A DNA stretch of 64,000 bases from NCBI RefSeq assembly GCF_016834455.1, contig NZ_CP069213.1, forward strand, positions 992,501 through 1,056,500, given 5' to 3'. Position 1 is the stretch's first letter; each line of letters begins with the position of its first letter. The stretch comes from Shewanella litorisediminis (GTDB taxonomy: Bacteria > Pseudomonadota > Gammaproteobacteria > Enterobacterales > Shewanellaceae). A model generated the notes under the pieces. That model ran no database searches and was not told where the DNA came from. It was given only the letters and a program-made list of their open reading frames with translations. A program made the translations under genes and the position numbers. Positions 1-9,773 of the stretch are shown here, piece by piece.

Positions 1-1
1 C

Positions 2-697
2 AACTTCCATATGGTTACCCATAAGCTGATGCAGTTCTGTTCGGTAGAGCTCGGCAGCTTCTATCTGGACATTATCAAGGACCGTCAGTACACCGCCAAG
101 CGTGAAAGCCATGCCCGTCGCAGTTGTCAGTCTGCGCTGTTCCACATTGCCGAAGCCATGGTGCGCTGGATTGCTCCGGTGCTGAGCTTCACTGCTGATG
201 AAATCTGGCAGTTGCTGCCCGGCAAGCGTGACGCCTATGTGTTCACCCAGGAATGGTATGACGGCCTGGCGTCGGTAACCCTGGAAAGCGACCTGGCCGA
301 CAGCCACTGGGAACTGCTGCTGTCTGTTCGCAACGAAGTGAACAAAGAGATAGAGCAGGCTCGCCGTGACAAGGTGCTGGGTGGTTCGTTGGAAGCAACT
401 GTTACTCTCTATGCCGATGCAGAGCTTGCCGCAAAGGTTGCCGTGCTCGGTGATGAGCTGCGCTTTGTGCTGCTGACGTCAGATGCCAAGGTGCTGCCAA
501 TCGATGCTGCGCCTGAATCGGCCGTTGCCACAGAGCTTGCCGGTCTTAAGGTGCTGGTGGCCAAGACTGACGCTGCCAAGTGTGAGCGCTGCTGGCATCA
601 CCGTGAGGATGTGGGTTCAGTTGAAGCCCATCCAAGCCTGTGCGGCCGCTGTGTGACCAACATCGAGGGTGAGGGCGAAGCCCGCGCCTTTGCATAA
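2..697 (+). CDS. ileS: Isoleucyl-tRNA synthetase, C-terminal part (partial)
   Basis: The frame is already open at the left edge, so only the last ~231 residues are present. Cytoplasmic class I aminoacyl-tRNA synthetase that charges tRNA-Ile. The visible part covers the anticodon-binding helical domain ([10 protein letters not shown] motif region) and the C-terminal zinc-binding module, with two Cys pairs, CERC and CGRC, near the end. It ends two bases before lspA, which fits the ileS-lspA-fkpB-ispH operon known from many gammaproteobacteria. The catalytic Rossmann and editing domains must lie upstream of the window. Identification is from the family-typical C-terminus and operon order. Confidence 0.97.
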   Translation, partial: NFHMVTHKLMQFCSVELGSFYLDIIKDRQYTAKRESHARRSCQSALFHIAEAMVRWIAPVLSFTADEIWQLLPGKRDAYVFTQEWYDGLASVTLESDLADSHWELLLSVRNEVNKEIEQARRDKVLGGSLEATVTLYADAELAAKVAVLGDELRFVLLTSDAKVLPIDAAPESAVATELAGLKVLVAKTDAAKCERCWHHREDVGSVEAHPSLCGRCVTNIEGEGEARAFA

Positions 698-699
698 GG

Positions 700-1212
700 A
701 TGGCCATGCAACTGAATTGGAAAGAAAGTGGCCTGCGCTGGTATTGGGTAGTGGTGGTGGTGTTTTTGGCCGACCAGCTGTCCAAACAATGGGTGCTGGC
801 CAACTTTGACCTGTATGAGTCGGTCAATCTGCTGCCGTTTTTTAACTTCACCTACGTGCGTAATTACGGCGCGGCATTCAGCTTCCTGCATGATGCAGGG
901 GGCTGGCAGCGCTGGCTGTTTACGTCGGTGGCCGTGGGGTTCAGCGTACTCTTAACCGTCTGGCTGCGCCAGCAGTCGGCAAATATGGTGCGGCTGAATC
1001 TGGCTTATACCCTGGTGATAGGCGGAGCGCTCGGTAACCTCGTTGACCGACTGCTTCACGGTTTTGTGGTGGATTTCCTCGATTTCTATTGGAACACTGC
1101 CCATTACCCAGCGTTCAATATTGCCGATTCCGCCATCTTTATCGGTGCCGTGCTGATTATTATCGACAGCTTTAAAGCGTCCAGCTCGGATGACAAGGCC
1201 ATCAAGGAGTAA
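700..1212 (+). CDS. lspA: Lipoprotein signal peptidase (signal peptidase II)
   Basis: Inner-membrane aspartyl protease that cleaves signal peptides of diacylglyceryl-modified prolipoproteins at the lipobox. 170 aa, the usual family length, with about four membrane segments. The conserved blocks NYGAAFSF (55-62), GNLVDRL (112-118), VVDFLDF (123-129) and NIADS (140-144) are present. By family alignment Asp125 and Asp143 are the catalytic pair. Two bases separate it from ileS, so the start is translationally coupled. A second in-frame ATG at 706 is possible. Substrates encoded in this window include the hexosaminidase lipoprotein and NlpI. Confidence 0.97.
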   Translation: MAMQLNWKESGLRWYWVVVVVFLADQLSKQWVLANFDLYESVNLLPFFNFTYVRNYGAAFSFLHDAGGWQRWLFTSVAVGFSVLLTVWLRQQSANMVRLNLAYTLVIGGALGNLVDRLLHGFVVDFLDFYWNTAHYPAFNIADSAIFIGAVLIIIDSFKASSSDDKAIKE

Positions 1213-1215
1213 CCC

Positions 1216-1635
1216 ATGAGCCAAAAGTCGTTGCTGTGCCATATGAATATTCTCTTGTCTGACGGTTCTACCGCTGACAGCACCAAGGCGTCGGGTAAGC
1301 CTGCTCGCCTGAATGTTGGTGATGGTAGCCTGAGTCCGGCGTTTGAAGCCGAGCTTGGTGCACTTAAGGCAGGTGATGCTCACAAGTTCACCCTGCAGCC
1401 ACAGGATGCCTTTGGTGATGTGAATCCGGATGCCATTCATCACCTTGACCGCAGCCGCTTCCCCGCTGATATGCAACTCGAAACCGGTGTGATAGTGAGT
1501 TTCGCAGGCCCAGGCGGCAGTGAAATCCCCGGTATCATCCGCGATGTGGCTGGCGATTCAGTGACAGTAGATCTTAACCATCCACTGGCCGGACAGGCCG
1601 TGACCTTCGAGCTGGAAGTGCTGGAGGAGCTTTGA
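1216..1635 (+). CDS. fkpB: FKBP-type peptidyl-prolyl isomerase, SlpA/FkpB type
   Basis: Small (139 aa) cytoplasmic peptidyl-prolyl cis-trans isomerase of the SlyD/SlpA branch. The split FKBP fold is recognisable: an N-terminal strand region beginning [13 protein letters not shown], the [22 protein letters not shown] block (an IF/flap insert region typical of SlyD-like proteins), and a C-terminal FELEVLEEL strand. Starts three bases after the lspA stop, and its stop overlaps the ispH start. Known family role is protein folding; why it is kept with lspA and ispH is not explained by the sequence. Confidence 0.93.
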   Translation: MSQKSLLCHMNILLSDGSTADSTKASGKPARLNVGDGSLSPAFEAELGALKAGDAHKFTLQPQDAFGDVNPDAIHHLDRSRFPADMQLETGVIVSFAGPGGSEIPGIIRDVAGDSVTVDLNHPLAGQAVTFELEVLEEL

Positions 1636-2576
1636 TGACTGGACAGATGAACATTCTGCTCGCCAATCCGCGTGGCTTTTGTGCCGGGGTAGATCGTGCC
1701 ATCAGCATCGTTGAGCGTGCCCTTGAGCTGTTTTCGCCACCTATCTATGTGCGTCACGAAGTGGTGCATAACCGTTATGTGGTGCAAAACCTTAAAGACC
1801 GTGGCGCCATCTTCGTTGAAGAGTTGGATCAGGTGCCCGATAACAGCATAGTGATCTTCTCTGCCCATGGTGTATCGCAGGCCGTTCGCGCCGAGGCCAA
1901 AAAACGTGGTCTTAAGGTGTTTGATGCCACCTGCCCACTGGTAACCAAGGTGCATCTGCAGGTAACCCGCGCCAGCCGCAAAGGGGTTGAATGTATCCTG
2001 ATCGGCCATGAAGGCCATCCGGAAGTGGAAGGCACCATGGGTCAGTACGATAACCCCGAAGGTGGCGTTTATCTGATTGAATCGGTGGAAGACGTCGAAG
2101 CGCTTCAGGTGAAAGACCCGGATAACCTGTGCTTCGTGACCCAAACCACGCTGTCGGTTGATGATACCCTGGACATCATTGCGGCGCTGCAGTCGAAGTT
2201 CCCGTCTATTGAGGGCCCGCGTAAAGACGATATCTGTTACGCGACCCAGAATCGCCAGGATGCGGTGCGCAGTCTGGCAACTCAGGCCAGGCTCTTTATC
2301 GTGGTGGGCTCGAAAAACAGCTCCAACTCCAATCGTCTGCGCGAGCTCGCCGAAAAGTCGGGTGCGCAAGCCTATCTTGTCGACAGTGCCGCTGATGTCA
2401 AGGCGGAATGGTTTGCAGGAGTAGATAAAGTGGCTGTGACTGCTGGCGCATCTGCACCGGAAGTGTTGGTGAAGCAGGTTATCGATGCAATTACCCATCT
2501 CGCGCCCAGTGTGGTAACTGAGGTAGAGGGTCGGAAGGAAGACGTAGTTTTCGCCGTTCCAGTTGAACTCAGGTGA
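1635..2576 (+). CDS. ispH: 4-hydroxy-3-methylbut-2-enyl diphosphate reductase
   Basis: Iron-sulfur enzyme of the last step of the MEP isoprenoid pathway, reducing HMBPP to IPP and DMAPP. The three cluster-binding cysteines are visible in GFCAG, DATCPLV and DICYATQ, and the substrate-binding histidine motif in [11 protein letters not shown]. The ATG at 1635 overlaps the fkpB stop by one base and has GGAGG six bases upstream. An internal ATG at 1647 gives the canonical [10 protein letters not shown] start (Cys at position 12) but sits 18 bases from the Shine-Dalgarno, so 1635 is preferred. Last gene of the operon; a strong terminator follows. Confidence 0.95.
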   Translation: MTGQMNILLANPRGFCAGVDRAISIVERALELFSPPIYVRHEVVHNRYVVQNLKDRGAIFVEELDQVPDNSIVIFSAHGVSQAVRAEAKKRGLKVFDATCPLVTKVHLQVTRASRKGVECILIGHEGHPEVEGTMGQYDNPEGGVYLIESVEDVEALQVKDPDNLCFVTQTTLSVDDTLDIIAALQSKFPSIEGPRKDDICYATQNRQDAVRSLATQARLFIVVGSKNSSNSNRLRELAEKSGAQAYLVDSAADVKAEWFAGVDKVAVTAGASAPEVLVKQVIDAITHLAPSVVTEVEGRKEDVVFAVPVELR

Positions 2577-2596
2577 TTGTTTGCTAAGTTAATGTT

Positions 2597-2622
2597 AAAA
2601 AGAGGCCTAAGCCTCTTTTTTT
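2597..2622 (+). terminator. Rho-independent terminator of ileS-lspA-fkpB-ispH
   Basis: Ten-base stem AAAAAGAGGC / GCCTCTTTTT with a CTAA loop, running into a T stretch. It lies 20 bases after the ispH stop and closes the housekeeping operon. Confidence 0.9.
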
Positions 2623-2647
2623 ATTGCCAGAAAGTTCTAGGTATAAT
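2619..2647 (+). promoter_or_regulatory. Putative promoter of the minor-pilin operon
   Basis: A perfect -10 hexamer TATAAT lies at 2642-2647, just behind the ispH terminator. The -35 region falls in the T-rich terminator tail and is poor. The rest of the gap up to pilV (2648-2804) is AT-rich with no other clear element. Confidence 0.45.
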
Positions 2648-2804
2648 GTTGTAGCTTTTTAGATGCTATTGTTACTGGCAGCAAACAATCGACTCAACTA
2701 TGATTAACCAGTATAGTAAACTTTTGGCTTAAGGCTAAGATTTTAAAGGGTTAATTTTAGGTTTGAAAGTCAATAAAATGTCGAATTCCGGAGATTTGAC
2801 ACCA

Positions 2805-3323
2805 ATGAAAAAGTATGGGAAAGGATTTTCCTTAATCGAAGTGATGGTCGCACTGGTAATACTGGTGATCGGCCTTATTGGCATTTTTAATCTACATATT
2901 GTTTCCAAGCGCGGTAGCTTCGAATCTTTTCAGCAGACTCAGGCGTCATACTACGCCAACGATATTATCAATCGAATGAAGCTGAACCCGACACAAATAG
3001 CTAACTATGCCGGAACCTATAGCGGGACGCCAAGCTCGGTCAGTAAACAGTGTCAGGGTGCTGCTATCTGTTCATCTTCGGAGATGGTTGCTTGGGATTT
3101 ATATGAATGGCAAACACAATTCAATGGCGCTGCTGAAACCGTTGGAACTCAGAATGTCGGTGGGCTGGATACGCCAACGGCATGTATTGTGATAAATGGG
3201 AATAATGTTTCCGTCACTATTGCGTGGAAAGGAATTCGAGAAACGTCAATTGATTCAGCAGTTTCTGATTGTGGTTCAACAACCGCTAATCGACGACTCT
3301 ATTCACTCCAAACGGTGATTTAA
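2805..3323 (+). CDS. pilV: Type IV pilus minor pilin PilV
   Basis: Minor pilin that helps prime assembly of the type IV pilus at the inner membrane. Starting at ATG 2805 gives a short basic leader MKKYGKG followed by the class III cleavage site and FSLIEVMVALVILVIG, with Glu at +5, as prepilin peptidase and assembly require. The rest is a globular pseudopilin head with three or four cysteines. GGAG at 2790-2793 supports 2805; an upstream ATG at 2778 would give an unusually long leader. First gene of pilV-pilW-pilX-pilY1-pilE. 172 aa. Confidence 0.88.
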   Translation: MKKYGKGFSLIEVMVALVILVIGLIGIFNLHIVSKRGSFESFQQTQASYYANDIINRMKLNPTQIANYAGTYSGTPSSVSKQCQGAAICSSSEMVAWDLYEWQTQFNGAAETVGTQNVGGLDTPTACIVINGNNVSVTIAWKGIRETSIDSAVSDCGSTTANRRLYSLQTVI

Positions 3324-3343
3324 TCGGGATGAAGGTTCTAATT

Positions 3344-4303
3344 ATGCGCACTCAGTCAGGGATGTCTCTCGTTGAGTTGATGATAGCACTGGTGATTAGC
3401 TTGTTTTTGTCTGCTGGCATTTTCACTATGTTCAGCATGTCAGCTTCGAATGTGACGACCACAAGTCAGTTTAATCAATTGCAAGAAAACGGTCGCATCG
3501 CCTTGGCAATTATGGAAAGGGATCTCAGTCAGTTGGCTTTTATGGGTGATATGACAGGAACAGATTTTATTGTAGGGAGTAATACAACCATATCATCTGC
3601 TGCTGTGCCAAATGACTGTATTGGTGGTGGAGTAAACAACGCAACGCTTCCCAATGGCACCACATCACATTTTAGGCGGATTTGGGGCTACGAAGCTGGC
3701 GTCAGCGGCGATGTTTTCGCGTGCCTTTCTGGGGTAAAAGAAAAAACGGATGTACTGCAGATTAAGCGTTTGGTTGGGCCAAACACACTAGCGCCCAATG
3801 TCGCATCTAATCACTACGTTGCAACCACATCAAGCGAAGCTATTTTTTTTACAGGCAACCAGCCCACCCCAACACTGACTAACAGTCGATTTTGGGAGTA
3901 TCAGCACCATATCTACTATGTAAAAGATGATGGCACTGTTCCCGTTTTAAGAAGAAGAACGTTAACGGTTGCAAATGGAATGAACAACGAAGAGCAACTC
4001 GTAGAAGGTATTGAGAATCTGCGAGTTTTATATGGTGTCGATGATGATGGTGATGATATTCCCAATCGATATGTGCCCGTGGGTAGTGTAGATACTGTGA
4101 TGTGGGATAACCAATCGTTTCAACGGATTGTGGCGCTAAAGCTGTTTTTGCTTGTCCGTGCGGTTGAGAAAGATCCTAGCTATAAAAATGAGACCCAGTA
4201 TCAGTTGGGTGATAAGACTATTGAAGCGCCGCAAGACAATTATAGACGTAAGGTCATGTCAACCACTGTGATGCTTGAAAATCCTGTGTTGATTAGGAGT
4301 TAA
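3344..4303 (+). CDS. pilW: Type IV pilus minor pilin PilW
   Basis: Large minor pilin (319 aa) of the PilW family. The leader MRTQSG is followed by MSLVELMIALVISLFLSAG, a prepilin cleavage site with Glu +5 and a hydrophobic helix. The long globular head is usual for PilW, and a DDDGDDIPNRY segment near residue 245 is Asp-rich. ATG 3344 is preferred because AAGG lies eight bases upstream; an earlier ATG at 3329 lacks a ribosome site. By family knowledge PilV, PilW and PilX form the priming complex that carries PilY1 to the pilus tip. Confidence 0.87.
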   Translation: MRTQSGMSLVELMIALVISLFLSAGIFTMFSMSASNVTTTSQFNQLQENGRIALAIMERDLSQLAFMGDMTGTDFIVGSNTTISSAAVPNDCIGGGVNNATLPNGTTSHFRRIWGYEAGVSGDVFACLSGVKEKTDVLQIKRLVGPNTLAPNVASNHYVATTSSEAIFFTGNQPTPTLTNSRFWEYQHHIYYVKDDGTVPVLRRRTLTVANGMNNEEQLVEGIENLRVLYGVDDDGDDIPNRYVPVGSVDTVMWDNQSFQRIVALKLFLLVRAVEKDPSYKNETQYQLGDKTIEAPQDNYRRKVMSTTVMLENPVLIRS

Positions 4304-4309
4304 ACGAGT

Positions 4310-4786
4310 ATGCAGATGAAAAAGCAGAAAGGAATCGTACTATTTTTTGCATTAATCGTTTTGATCATTATGACGGTTATTGGTGTCGCACTGGCTGTAA
4401 ATTCTACTCAGTCTCTGAGAATGGCAGGGGCTGGTGCCGAGCGCATAGAGGCCAAAGCACTAGCGGATGGTGGAGTTGCGGCGGTACTTCTAAATAAGAC
4501 ACCGGCTTTTTTGGCCACCATGACTGCAATTGATAGTGCAAACTCGTATTCAGGTGGGGCGCAAGTGCTAACACCTCTGCCTTTGGTGGATGATGGCGCA
4601 GGCAACTTGGTGGTTCAACCTAAAAATGTGTCATGTCAAAGAAGTGCTGCTGCCAGTGGCACGGACTTGTTTAAATGCCGCCGCATTGAAATCTCGAGCC
4701 AAGTAGATTTTGGCCGGGATAATCTAGGTCAGGTTATCGTTGTAACAGGTATTGAGCAGGAAGTGCTCAGCGGGAGCGGATCATGA
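4310..4786 (+). CDS. pilX: Type IV pilus assembly protein PilX
   Basis: 158 aa PilX-type minor pilin. The short charged leader MQMKKQKG precedes IVLFFALIVLIIMTVIGVAL, a hydrophobic helix without the +5 glutamate, as is typical for PilX-class proteins. The following S-L-R-x-A-G-A-G segment and AEAKALADGG-like stretch also fit PilX. AGGAG at 4295-4299 is ten bases from the ATG. Its end overlaps the pilY1 start by four bases (ATGA), implying coupled translation with the tip adhesin it helps deliver. Confidence 0.85.
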   Translation: MQMKKQKGIVLFFALIVLIIMTVIGVALAVNSTQSLRMAGAGAERIEAKALADGGVAAVLLNKTPAFLATMTAIDSANSYSGGAQVLTPLPLVDDGAGNLVVQPKNVSCQRSAAASGTDLFKCRRIEISSQVDFGRDNLGQVIVVTGIEQEVLSGSGS

Positions 4787-7700
4787 AGTTCAATCAAATT
4801 CTATTTGCTGGCCTGGTTACAGCGTCGGTTTTGCCAGCGCAATCTTTTGCGGATGACACGGATCTCTATCTCAATCCCGCAGCAAACAATGTGCGTCCCC
4901 AGGTGCTTATTATTTTTGATAACTCTGGGAGTATGGATACCATAGAAGACGGTGTTCCTGGTGGATACGACCCTGATTATAAACAAGTGGATGGAACTCC
5001 TGGATACCCTGCAGTAGGAAGCTCCAATTCCTATCAGGGAAGAATGATTTATTTTACCGTCGGAACCGGAATGGATGAGTCGTCGTTGCCGATTCCGGAC
5101 AGCCCATCAGAATCAAGGCGCTTTAATGATTTTCTGAATGGCTGCAAAGCGGCTAGAGATGCGCTGAATCAGTATGGCCGTTTCACGGGGTACATCAGAG
5201 AGTTTATAACAAGTGGTAAGGGTAAGGGTACTTGGCAGCCTATTAAGGAAAACAGCGGCGCAGAAAGAAATAATCCCATAGATTGTTGGGAGGATATTGA
5301 GTTAGGTTACGACAGCAACAATAAAGATGGAAGTGCCTATGATACAGGTTATCCTCTGGGTTACCCGCAAGATAAGGATGTGAACTCTCCATGGAATAAC
5401 GCTTCCGATGCTCAGAAAACAGCAAAAGAATTAGGGTGGAATAATGGCGAGTTGGTGACGCTCTATACAGATAATTACTTGCGCTGGTATACCCTCTATA
5501 AAAATGATTTGTTGCCAATACCGCCTGATGGAGAAGGATTTACGCGTTTAGAAATTGCGAAATCTGCGATATCTGGTGTGATTAGCTCTATTCCCTCCGT
5601 AGATTTCGGTTTAGCTGTTTATAACCTTAACTTCCCCGATGAGGGAGATAGTGATGGTGGTCGTATTGTCGCTGGTATTCGAGAGAGAACCGCTGCTGAG
5701 AAAGACGCAATGCTTAACACCATCAGTAATTTACCTGCACAAACCAATACGCCGCTTTGTGAAACCTTATTTGAAGCATATCAATACTTTTCTGGTGGTC
5801 CAATTACCTTTGGACATGCCGACGCTGACTACAATGGAAAAGATATAAAATATTCTTCAAATAGTCCGATGTACGACACGAGTATAGAAAATGGCGATAG
5901 CTATATTTCCCCCTTATCAGAGTGTAATAAAGTCGCTCACATTATTTACATTACAGATGGCGCGCCGGTTTTAGATGAAAGTGCAAATGATTTTATTGAG
6001 AAGTTGGGCGGAAAACCGTTTGAGTATAAATCTGCAAGTGGAGATCAGGCTGCCAAAGTAAGTTATTTACCTGCATTGGCTGAATATATGTTTTCCAATG
6101 ATTTATTGCCAAACGTAGAAAACAAACAGCGTGTTGTGACTCACACCATTGGATTTAGTTTGGGTGAAGACTCTGAAGCTGAACCTTTATTGGTGGAAAC
6201 GGCCTCTCGCTCTTATTTAATGACTTCTGAAGGTAAGAAAGTTTTTGGGACCTATAGAAGTGCCGATGATGTTGCAGGACTTCAAGAAGCGATTAGTAAT
6301 ATTATCGATTCCATTCCCCAGACTGGCCAGCGATTTTCTGCACCTGGTGTTGCCTTCAGTAATGCTGACCCCACCAGAACTCTGGATTCAGCTTACTATG
6401 CGCTCTTCCGCCCTCAGCAAAGTCCGAAGTGGGCCGGTAATTTGAAAAAACTGAAAGTTAATTCATCTGGAACCTTGGTTGATTCTACAGGTAAACCGGC
6501 AATTGACAGCTCTGGTGGTATTGCAGAAAGCTCTTGCAGTTTGTGGAGTAACTGTACGGGTGGTAATGATGGGAATGACGTCGTCTTGGGTGGTGCTGCT
6601 AGGACGATAGATCCGGATAGCAGAACAATTTTAAGTGATATCGGTTCCGGCGGAGTATTCAGTGAGCTAACACGCTCAAATGCTTCTATTTATGCGGGTG
6701 GGGATGAGGCTCTAGCGACCTTTCTCGGATTACCTAAACTAGACGTTGATTCCGAGTTGGTTGCAACATTCGAGTGGATCAAGGGTAAAAATGTTGATAG
6801 AGATTCTGAAGGAGCATTGACCTCTGAAGATTTCGCCGGTGTAAGAGGCGATATCATGGGTGATCCGCTTCACTCCCAACCTTTGGCTATCGATTACGGT
6901 GGAGATGGTTCGAATGTTCGCATTTTTGTCGGTACAAACCACGGAGCATTGCACGCTTTTAGAGACTCTGGCTCTTCAGTCAGCGAGAGCTGGGCTTTTA
7001 TGCCTTATCAGCTTCTTCCTAACCTGGCAACCATACGTCGTGACAGCTATTTGGCTGGCCATAGTGTTTATGGCATTGATGGTTCACCTGTAGCTCATAT
7101 TGAGCGTAATGCTTCTGGCCTGATAACGAAAGCCTGGTTGTTTGTCGGAATGCGTCGGGGAGGGCAAACGTATTATGCGATTAATATTACCAACCCTGAC
7201 AATCCAGTGTTGATGTGGCAGGTATCCAACAGCTCAACAGGCTTTAATGAGTTGGGGCAGACTTGGTCGACCCCTGTGATTACCAAAATACCTGGCTCAG
7301 AAAAACCCGTGGTGATTTTTGGTGGTGGGTATAATCAGGGTTATGATTCCGGTAACGGATCTAATTCTGTTGGTCGTTTAGTTTACCTTGTCGATGCAGA
7401 AACAGGTAACTTGATCCATAGCTTTGGTGCCAATGGTAATACCTCACTTACAGGCATTGAAGACTCTATCGTAGGCTCTATAGCTACCTTGGATAGTAAT
7501 AGTGATGGTTACACAGATCGGCTCTATGCAGCTGATTTGGGCGGCAACGTGTGGCGAATGGATTTGCCTTCTGCGGATAAGAGCTCCTGGAGTGGATTTA
7601 AGTTTGCAGAGTTAGGAGGAAGCCTGCCCTCGACCGATCGCAGGTTCTTCTACGAGCCAAGCGTAGCGCAAACGTATTTCACCAATACCACCGAAGTAAC

Positions 7701-8391
7701 TGTGACTGACGAGTCAGGCACTACAACTACGGTAGCGTATCAAAATGTTCCTTATGATGCGGTTACATTGGGATCAGGAAATCGTGCGGATCCTTTGAGT
7801 TTAAACGCTGAGGATATGTTTTTTGTATTGCAGGATAGATACGTAGTGTCTCAACAGTTTGGTGATGGTGCTACTGCGATCCCATCTCCAATAACCTTTG
7901 GCAATCTTTATGACGTTAGTTCAGCTGCACCCTCAACGGAGGCTGAAAACATTACATTTGGGACAAAGCTAGGCTGGTATTATAATTTCGCGGTTACTGG
8001 TGAAAAAAGCTTATCTCCGTCTGTGATTATAAAAGGAAAAGTATACTTTACTTCCTTTATCCCGACCCAACCAGCGGCAGGTCAGAATGTGTGCAGTGTG
8101 TCTTCAGTTGGACGTCTTTATACGCTGGATTTACATAAAGGAGCACGTTATACAGAGGGCTATATTATAGACGTATGCGATAACTGTATTCCGCAGCCTC
8201 CCAAAATCATTACTCCACCTGCATGTGACTCCAGTGACGAATGTACTCCTGAAGATCTACTAAATCCACCACCACCTGTGCTGATTATAGGCAAAGGTAA
8301 ATGTGATGAAAATGGTGAGAATTGTACAGGAACAGTGGATCTAGAGTCAGGGCTGACAACTAATAAGATTTATTACCACATTGATGAGTAG
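4783..8391 (+). CDS. pilY1: PilY1-type pilus tip adhesin/assembly factor
   Basis: 1202 aa exported protein. Signal peptide about 1-23 (ending QSFA). An N-terminal von Willebrand A-like domain carries a MIDAS motif DNSGS at 46-50. The C-terminal beta-propeller region (about 680-1120) contains an RGD at 688-690 followed by GDPLHSQP, the usual PilY1 block, and an EF-hand-like calcium loop with Asp904, Asn906, Asp908 and Asp912. In Pseudomonas this loop regulates pilus extension and retraction. The last ~80 residues form a Pro/Cys-rich tail ([21 protein letters not shown]) outside the propeller. Coupled to pilX by overlap. Acts in the periplasm and at the pilus tip. Confidence 0.9.
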   Translation: MKFNQILFAGLVTASVLPAQSFADDTDLYLNPAANNVRPQVLIIFDNSGSMDTIEDGVPGGYDPDYKQVDGTPGYPAVGSSNSYQGRMIYFTVGTGMDESSLPIPDSPSESRRFNDFLNGCKAARDALNQYGRFTGYIREFITSGKGKGTWQPIKENSGAERNNPIDCWEDIELGYDSNNKDGSAYDTGYPLGYPQDKDVNSPWNNASDAQKTAKELGWNNGELVTLYTDNYLRWYTLYKNDLLPIPPDGEGFTRLEIAKSAISGVISSIPSVDFGLAVYNLNFPDEGDSDGGRIVAGIRERTAAEKDAMLNTISNLPAQTNTPLCETLFEAYQYFSGGPITFGHADADYNGKDIKYSSNSPMYDTSIENGDSYISPLSECNKVAHIIYITDGAPVLDESANDFIEKLGGKPFEYKSASGDQAAKVSYLPALAEYMFSNDLLPNVENKQRVVTHTIGFSLGEDSEAEPLLVETASRSYLMTSEGKKVFGTYRSADDVAGLQEAISNIIDSIPQTGQRFSAPGVAFSNADPTRTLDSAYYALFRPQQSPKWAGNLKKLKVNSSGTLVDSTGKPAIDSSGGIAESSCSLWSNCTGGNDGNDVVLGGAARTIDPDSRTILSDIGSGGVFSELTRSNASIYAGGDEALATFLGLPKLDVDSELVATFEWIKGKNVDRDSEGALTSEDFAGVRGDIMGDPLHSQPLAIDYGGDGSNVRIFVGTNHGALHAFRDSGSSVSESWAFMPYQLLPNLATIRRDSYLAGHSVYGIDGSPVAHIERNASGLITKAWLFVGMRRGGQTYYAINITNPDNPVLMWQVSNSSTGFNELGQTWSTPVITKIPGSEKPVVIFGGGYNQGYDSGNGSNSVGRLVYLVDAETGNLIHSFGANGNTSLTGIEDSIVGSIATLDSNSDGYTDRLYAADLGGNVWRMDLPSADKSSWSGFKFAELGGSLPSTDRRFFYEPSVAQTYFTNTTEVTVTDESGTTTTVAYQNVPYDAVTLGSGNRADPLSLNAEDMFFVLQDRYVVSQQFGDGATAIPSPITFGNLYDVSSAAPSTEAENITFGTKLGWYYNFAVTGEKSLSPSVIIKGKVYFTSFIPTQPAAGQNVCSVSSVGRLYTLDLHKGARYTEGYIIDVCDNCIPQPPKIITPPACDSSDECTPEDLLNPPPPVLIIGKGKCDENGENCTGTVDLESGLTTNKIYYHIDE

Positions 8392-8398
8392 CATTGGT

Positions 8399-8797
8399 AT
8401 GAATAGTAAGAAAAAATTTGGTTTTACGTTAATAGAGTTGATGATAGTGGTTGCTATTGTCTCTATATTGGCGGCAATAGCTTATCCGTCGTATGTTAAC
8501 TATGTGACTAAAAGCGCGCGCTCAGAAGGTGTCGCAGCAGTTATGCGTGTAGCGAATTTGCAGGAGCAGTATTATTTGGATAATAGAGCTTACACCACTG
8601 ATATGACAAAGCTTGGATTAGATGCGAATCCGTTTATTACTAAAAATGGCTATTATGAAATTTCTTCTGACGGAGCGAGCTCATTTACGATTACTGCCAA
8701 AGCGATTGGTTCTCAGGCTAATAGAGATTCTGAATGTGCCAACATTACGTTGACATCGTCCGGCGACACGGGATCTTCTGCGGAGTGTTGGAAATGA
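8399..8797 (+). CDS. pilE: Type IV pilin-like protein PilE
   Basis: Minor pilin of the PilE class, 132 aa. The leader MNSKKKFG is followed by [20 protein letters not shown], the classic prepilin cleavage site and helix with Glu +5. The motif [15 protein letters not shown] and [14 protein letters not shown] is typical of PilE/ComP-type pilins, and a C-terminal Cys pair (DSECAN, AECWK) forms the D-loop. ATG 8399 gives a normal leader; ATG 8384 overlapping the pilY1 stop is an alternative. The stop overlaps the next gene as ATGA. Confidence 0.87.
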   Translation: MNSKKKFGFTLIELMIVVAIVSILAAIAYPSYVNYVTKSARSEGVAAVMRVANLQEQYYLDNRAYTTDMTKLGLDANPFITKNGYYEISSDGASSFTITAKAIGSQANRDSECANITLTSSGDTGSSAECWK

Positions 8798-9096
8798 ACA
8801 AGACTATTGCTTATCTTTTATTTGCCTTTTCGTTATCATCGGTCGCTCAAGTTGCACACGCTGCAAAACAGGATTACAAATGTTTTGTTGATAGTCTGCC
8901 GAAAGGTGAGCGGGTCGTATTCTACCGCTGGGATGAGAATGAGGTGCAGCTGAAAATAGCTCGCTTACCCGGCACCCAATTACAAGACAGTAATGGTAAA
9001 AGAGTATACATTAAGAGTGTTGAAGAGTGTGTGCCATTAAATACAACTTTTTCAAGTCCAAAGGCGCAGAGCGTGGATAAGCAAACGTTAAGATAA
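8794..9096 (+). CDS. Small exported TapY2/PilY2-like protein
   Basis: 100 aa. Overlaps the pilE stop (ATGA), so it belongs to the pilus operon. A clear signal peptide (MNKTIAYLL...VAHA, about 1-23) precedes a short mature domain with two cysteines (YKCFVD and EECVPL) that could form one disulfide. Size, export and position recall PilY2/TapY2-type accessory proteins of type IVa pili, but this is recognised only by context and general look. In Pseudomonas pilY2 lies between pilY1 and pilE; here the small gene follows pilE. Function unknown. Confidence 0.7.
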   Translation: MNKTIAYLLFAFSLSSVAQVAHAAKQDYKCFVDSLPKGERVVFYRWDENEVQLKIARLPGTQLQDSNGKRVYIKSVEECVPLNTTFSSPKAQSVDKQTLR

Positions 9097-9118
9097 ATTT
9101 TCAGTTTAAATAGGTATA

Positions 9119-9145
9119 AAAAAGCCCCAAAATATGGGGCTTTTT
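9119..9145. terminator. Bidirectional terminator between the pilus operon and fimT genes
   Basis: Stem AAAAAGCCCC / GGGGCTTTTT with loop AAAATAT. The symmetric A and T runs let it serve both the plus-strand pilus operon and the convergent minus-strand fimT unit ending at 9165. Confidence 0.9.
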
Positions 9146-9164
9146 ACGTGGCTGCATAAATATG

Positions 9165-9656
9165 CTAACAAGCGTTGCCGTTGGCACCATAAGACACCAG
9201 TCCACTAGTGCTTATTAGAACTGTCTGTGATTCGCTAGCTTTGCCATTCGGGCAATATGTTACTGTGCCTCCAGACGCCAGCCCGTCAGCGGAAAAAGTC
9301 ATTGAAACTGCAGATGCCTTAACTTTGTCCAGGCCATTAAAACTGTCTATAGCTCTTAGTTCGTGATCAGTGTTAGCTGCATCGGTAACATAGACTCTTA
9401 TACCGCCACTCCAGTCTGCTGTTGTCCCACAGGAAGTTGCTGAAGCAAAAGAGCATATCTTGACTGTTGCTCCATAACTCACAGCTTGATTGCGTGCGAA
9501 AGCAAACAGGTCATGAATCTTCTTAACATTGTTGTCTACCCTCACTTGCTCATATACAGAAGTTAAAGAGGGTACGCCAATAGCTAAGAGTATTGCAGCT
9601 ACTGCAATGGTGACCATGAGTTCAACTAAGGTAAATCCTTGCTTTGTTCTATGCAT
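9165..9656 (-). CDS. fimT: GspH/FimT-like pseudopilin (copy 1)
   Basis: 163 aa minor pseudopilin. The leader MHRTKQG is followed by FTLVELMVTIAVAAILLAIG, with Glu +5, then the GspH/FimT signature region VPSLTSVYEQVRVDN and FAFARNQAVSYG. Cysteines occur late (SCGTT, YCPNG, GNAC). FimT-type proteins are minor pilins; some bind DNA during natural transformation. Lies convergent to the pilV-E operon and downstream of a second fimT on the same strand, with its own promoter in the 117-base gap. Confidence 0.85.
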   Translation of the reverse strand: MHRTKQGFTLVELMVTIAVAAILLAIGVPSLTSVYEQVRVDNNVKKIHDLFAFARNQAVSYGATVKICSFASATSCGTTADWSGGIRVYVTDAANTDHELRAIDSFNGLDKVKASAVSMTFSADGLASGGTVTYCPNGKASESQTVLISTSGLVSYGANGNAC

Positions 9657-9684
9657 CTAAAACTCCTCACTGATACTGTTTGAA

Positions 9685-9713
9685 AGTATAAGCGAGAAGT
9701 TGCCCAATTTCAG
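9685..9713 (-). promoter_or_regulatory. Putative promoter of fimT copy 1
   Basis: Minus-strand -10 TATACT (plus 9685-9690) and -35 CTGAAA (plus 9708-9713) with a 17-base spacer, about 30 bases before the start codon. Confidence 0.5.
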
Positions 9714-9773
9714 TAGAAAAGAGCTCTACCAGCTCAGTGTTGATTTAACAGTTATGCTGGCTTAGGTATAGCA

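Noticed and set aside
1440..2498. Minus-strand open frame opposite fkpB-ispH
   Set aside because: No recognisable domain; the plus-strand genes have intact motifs.
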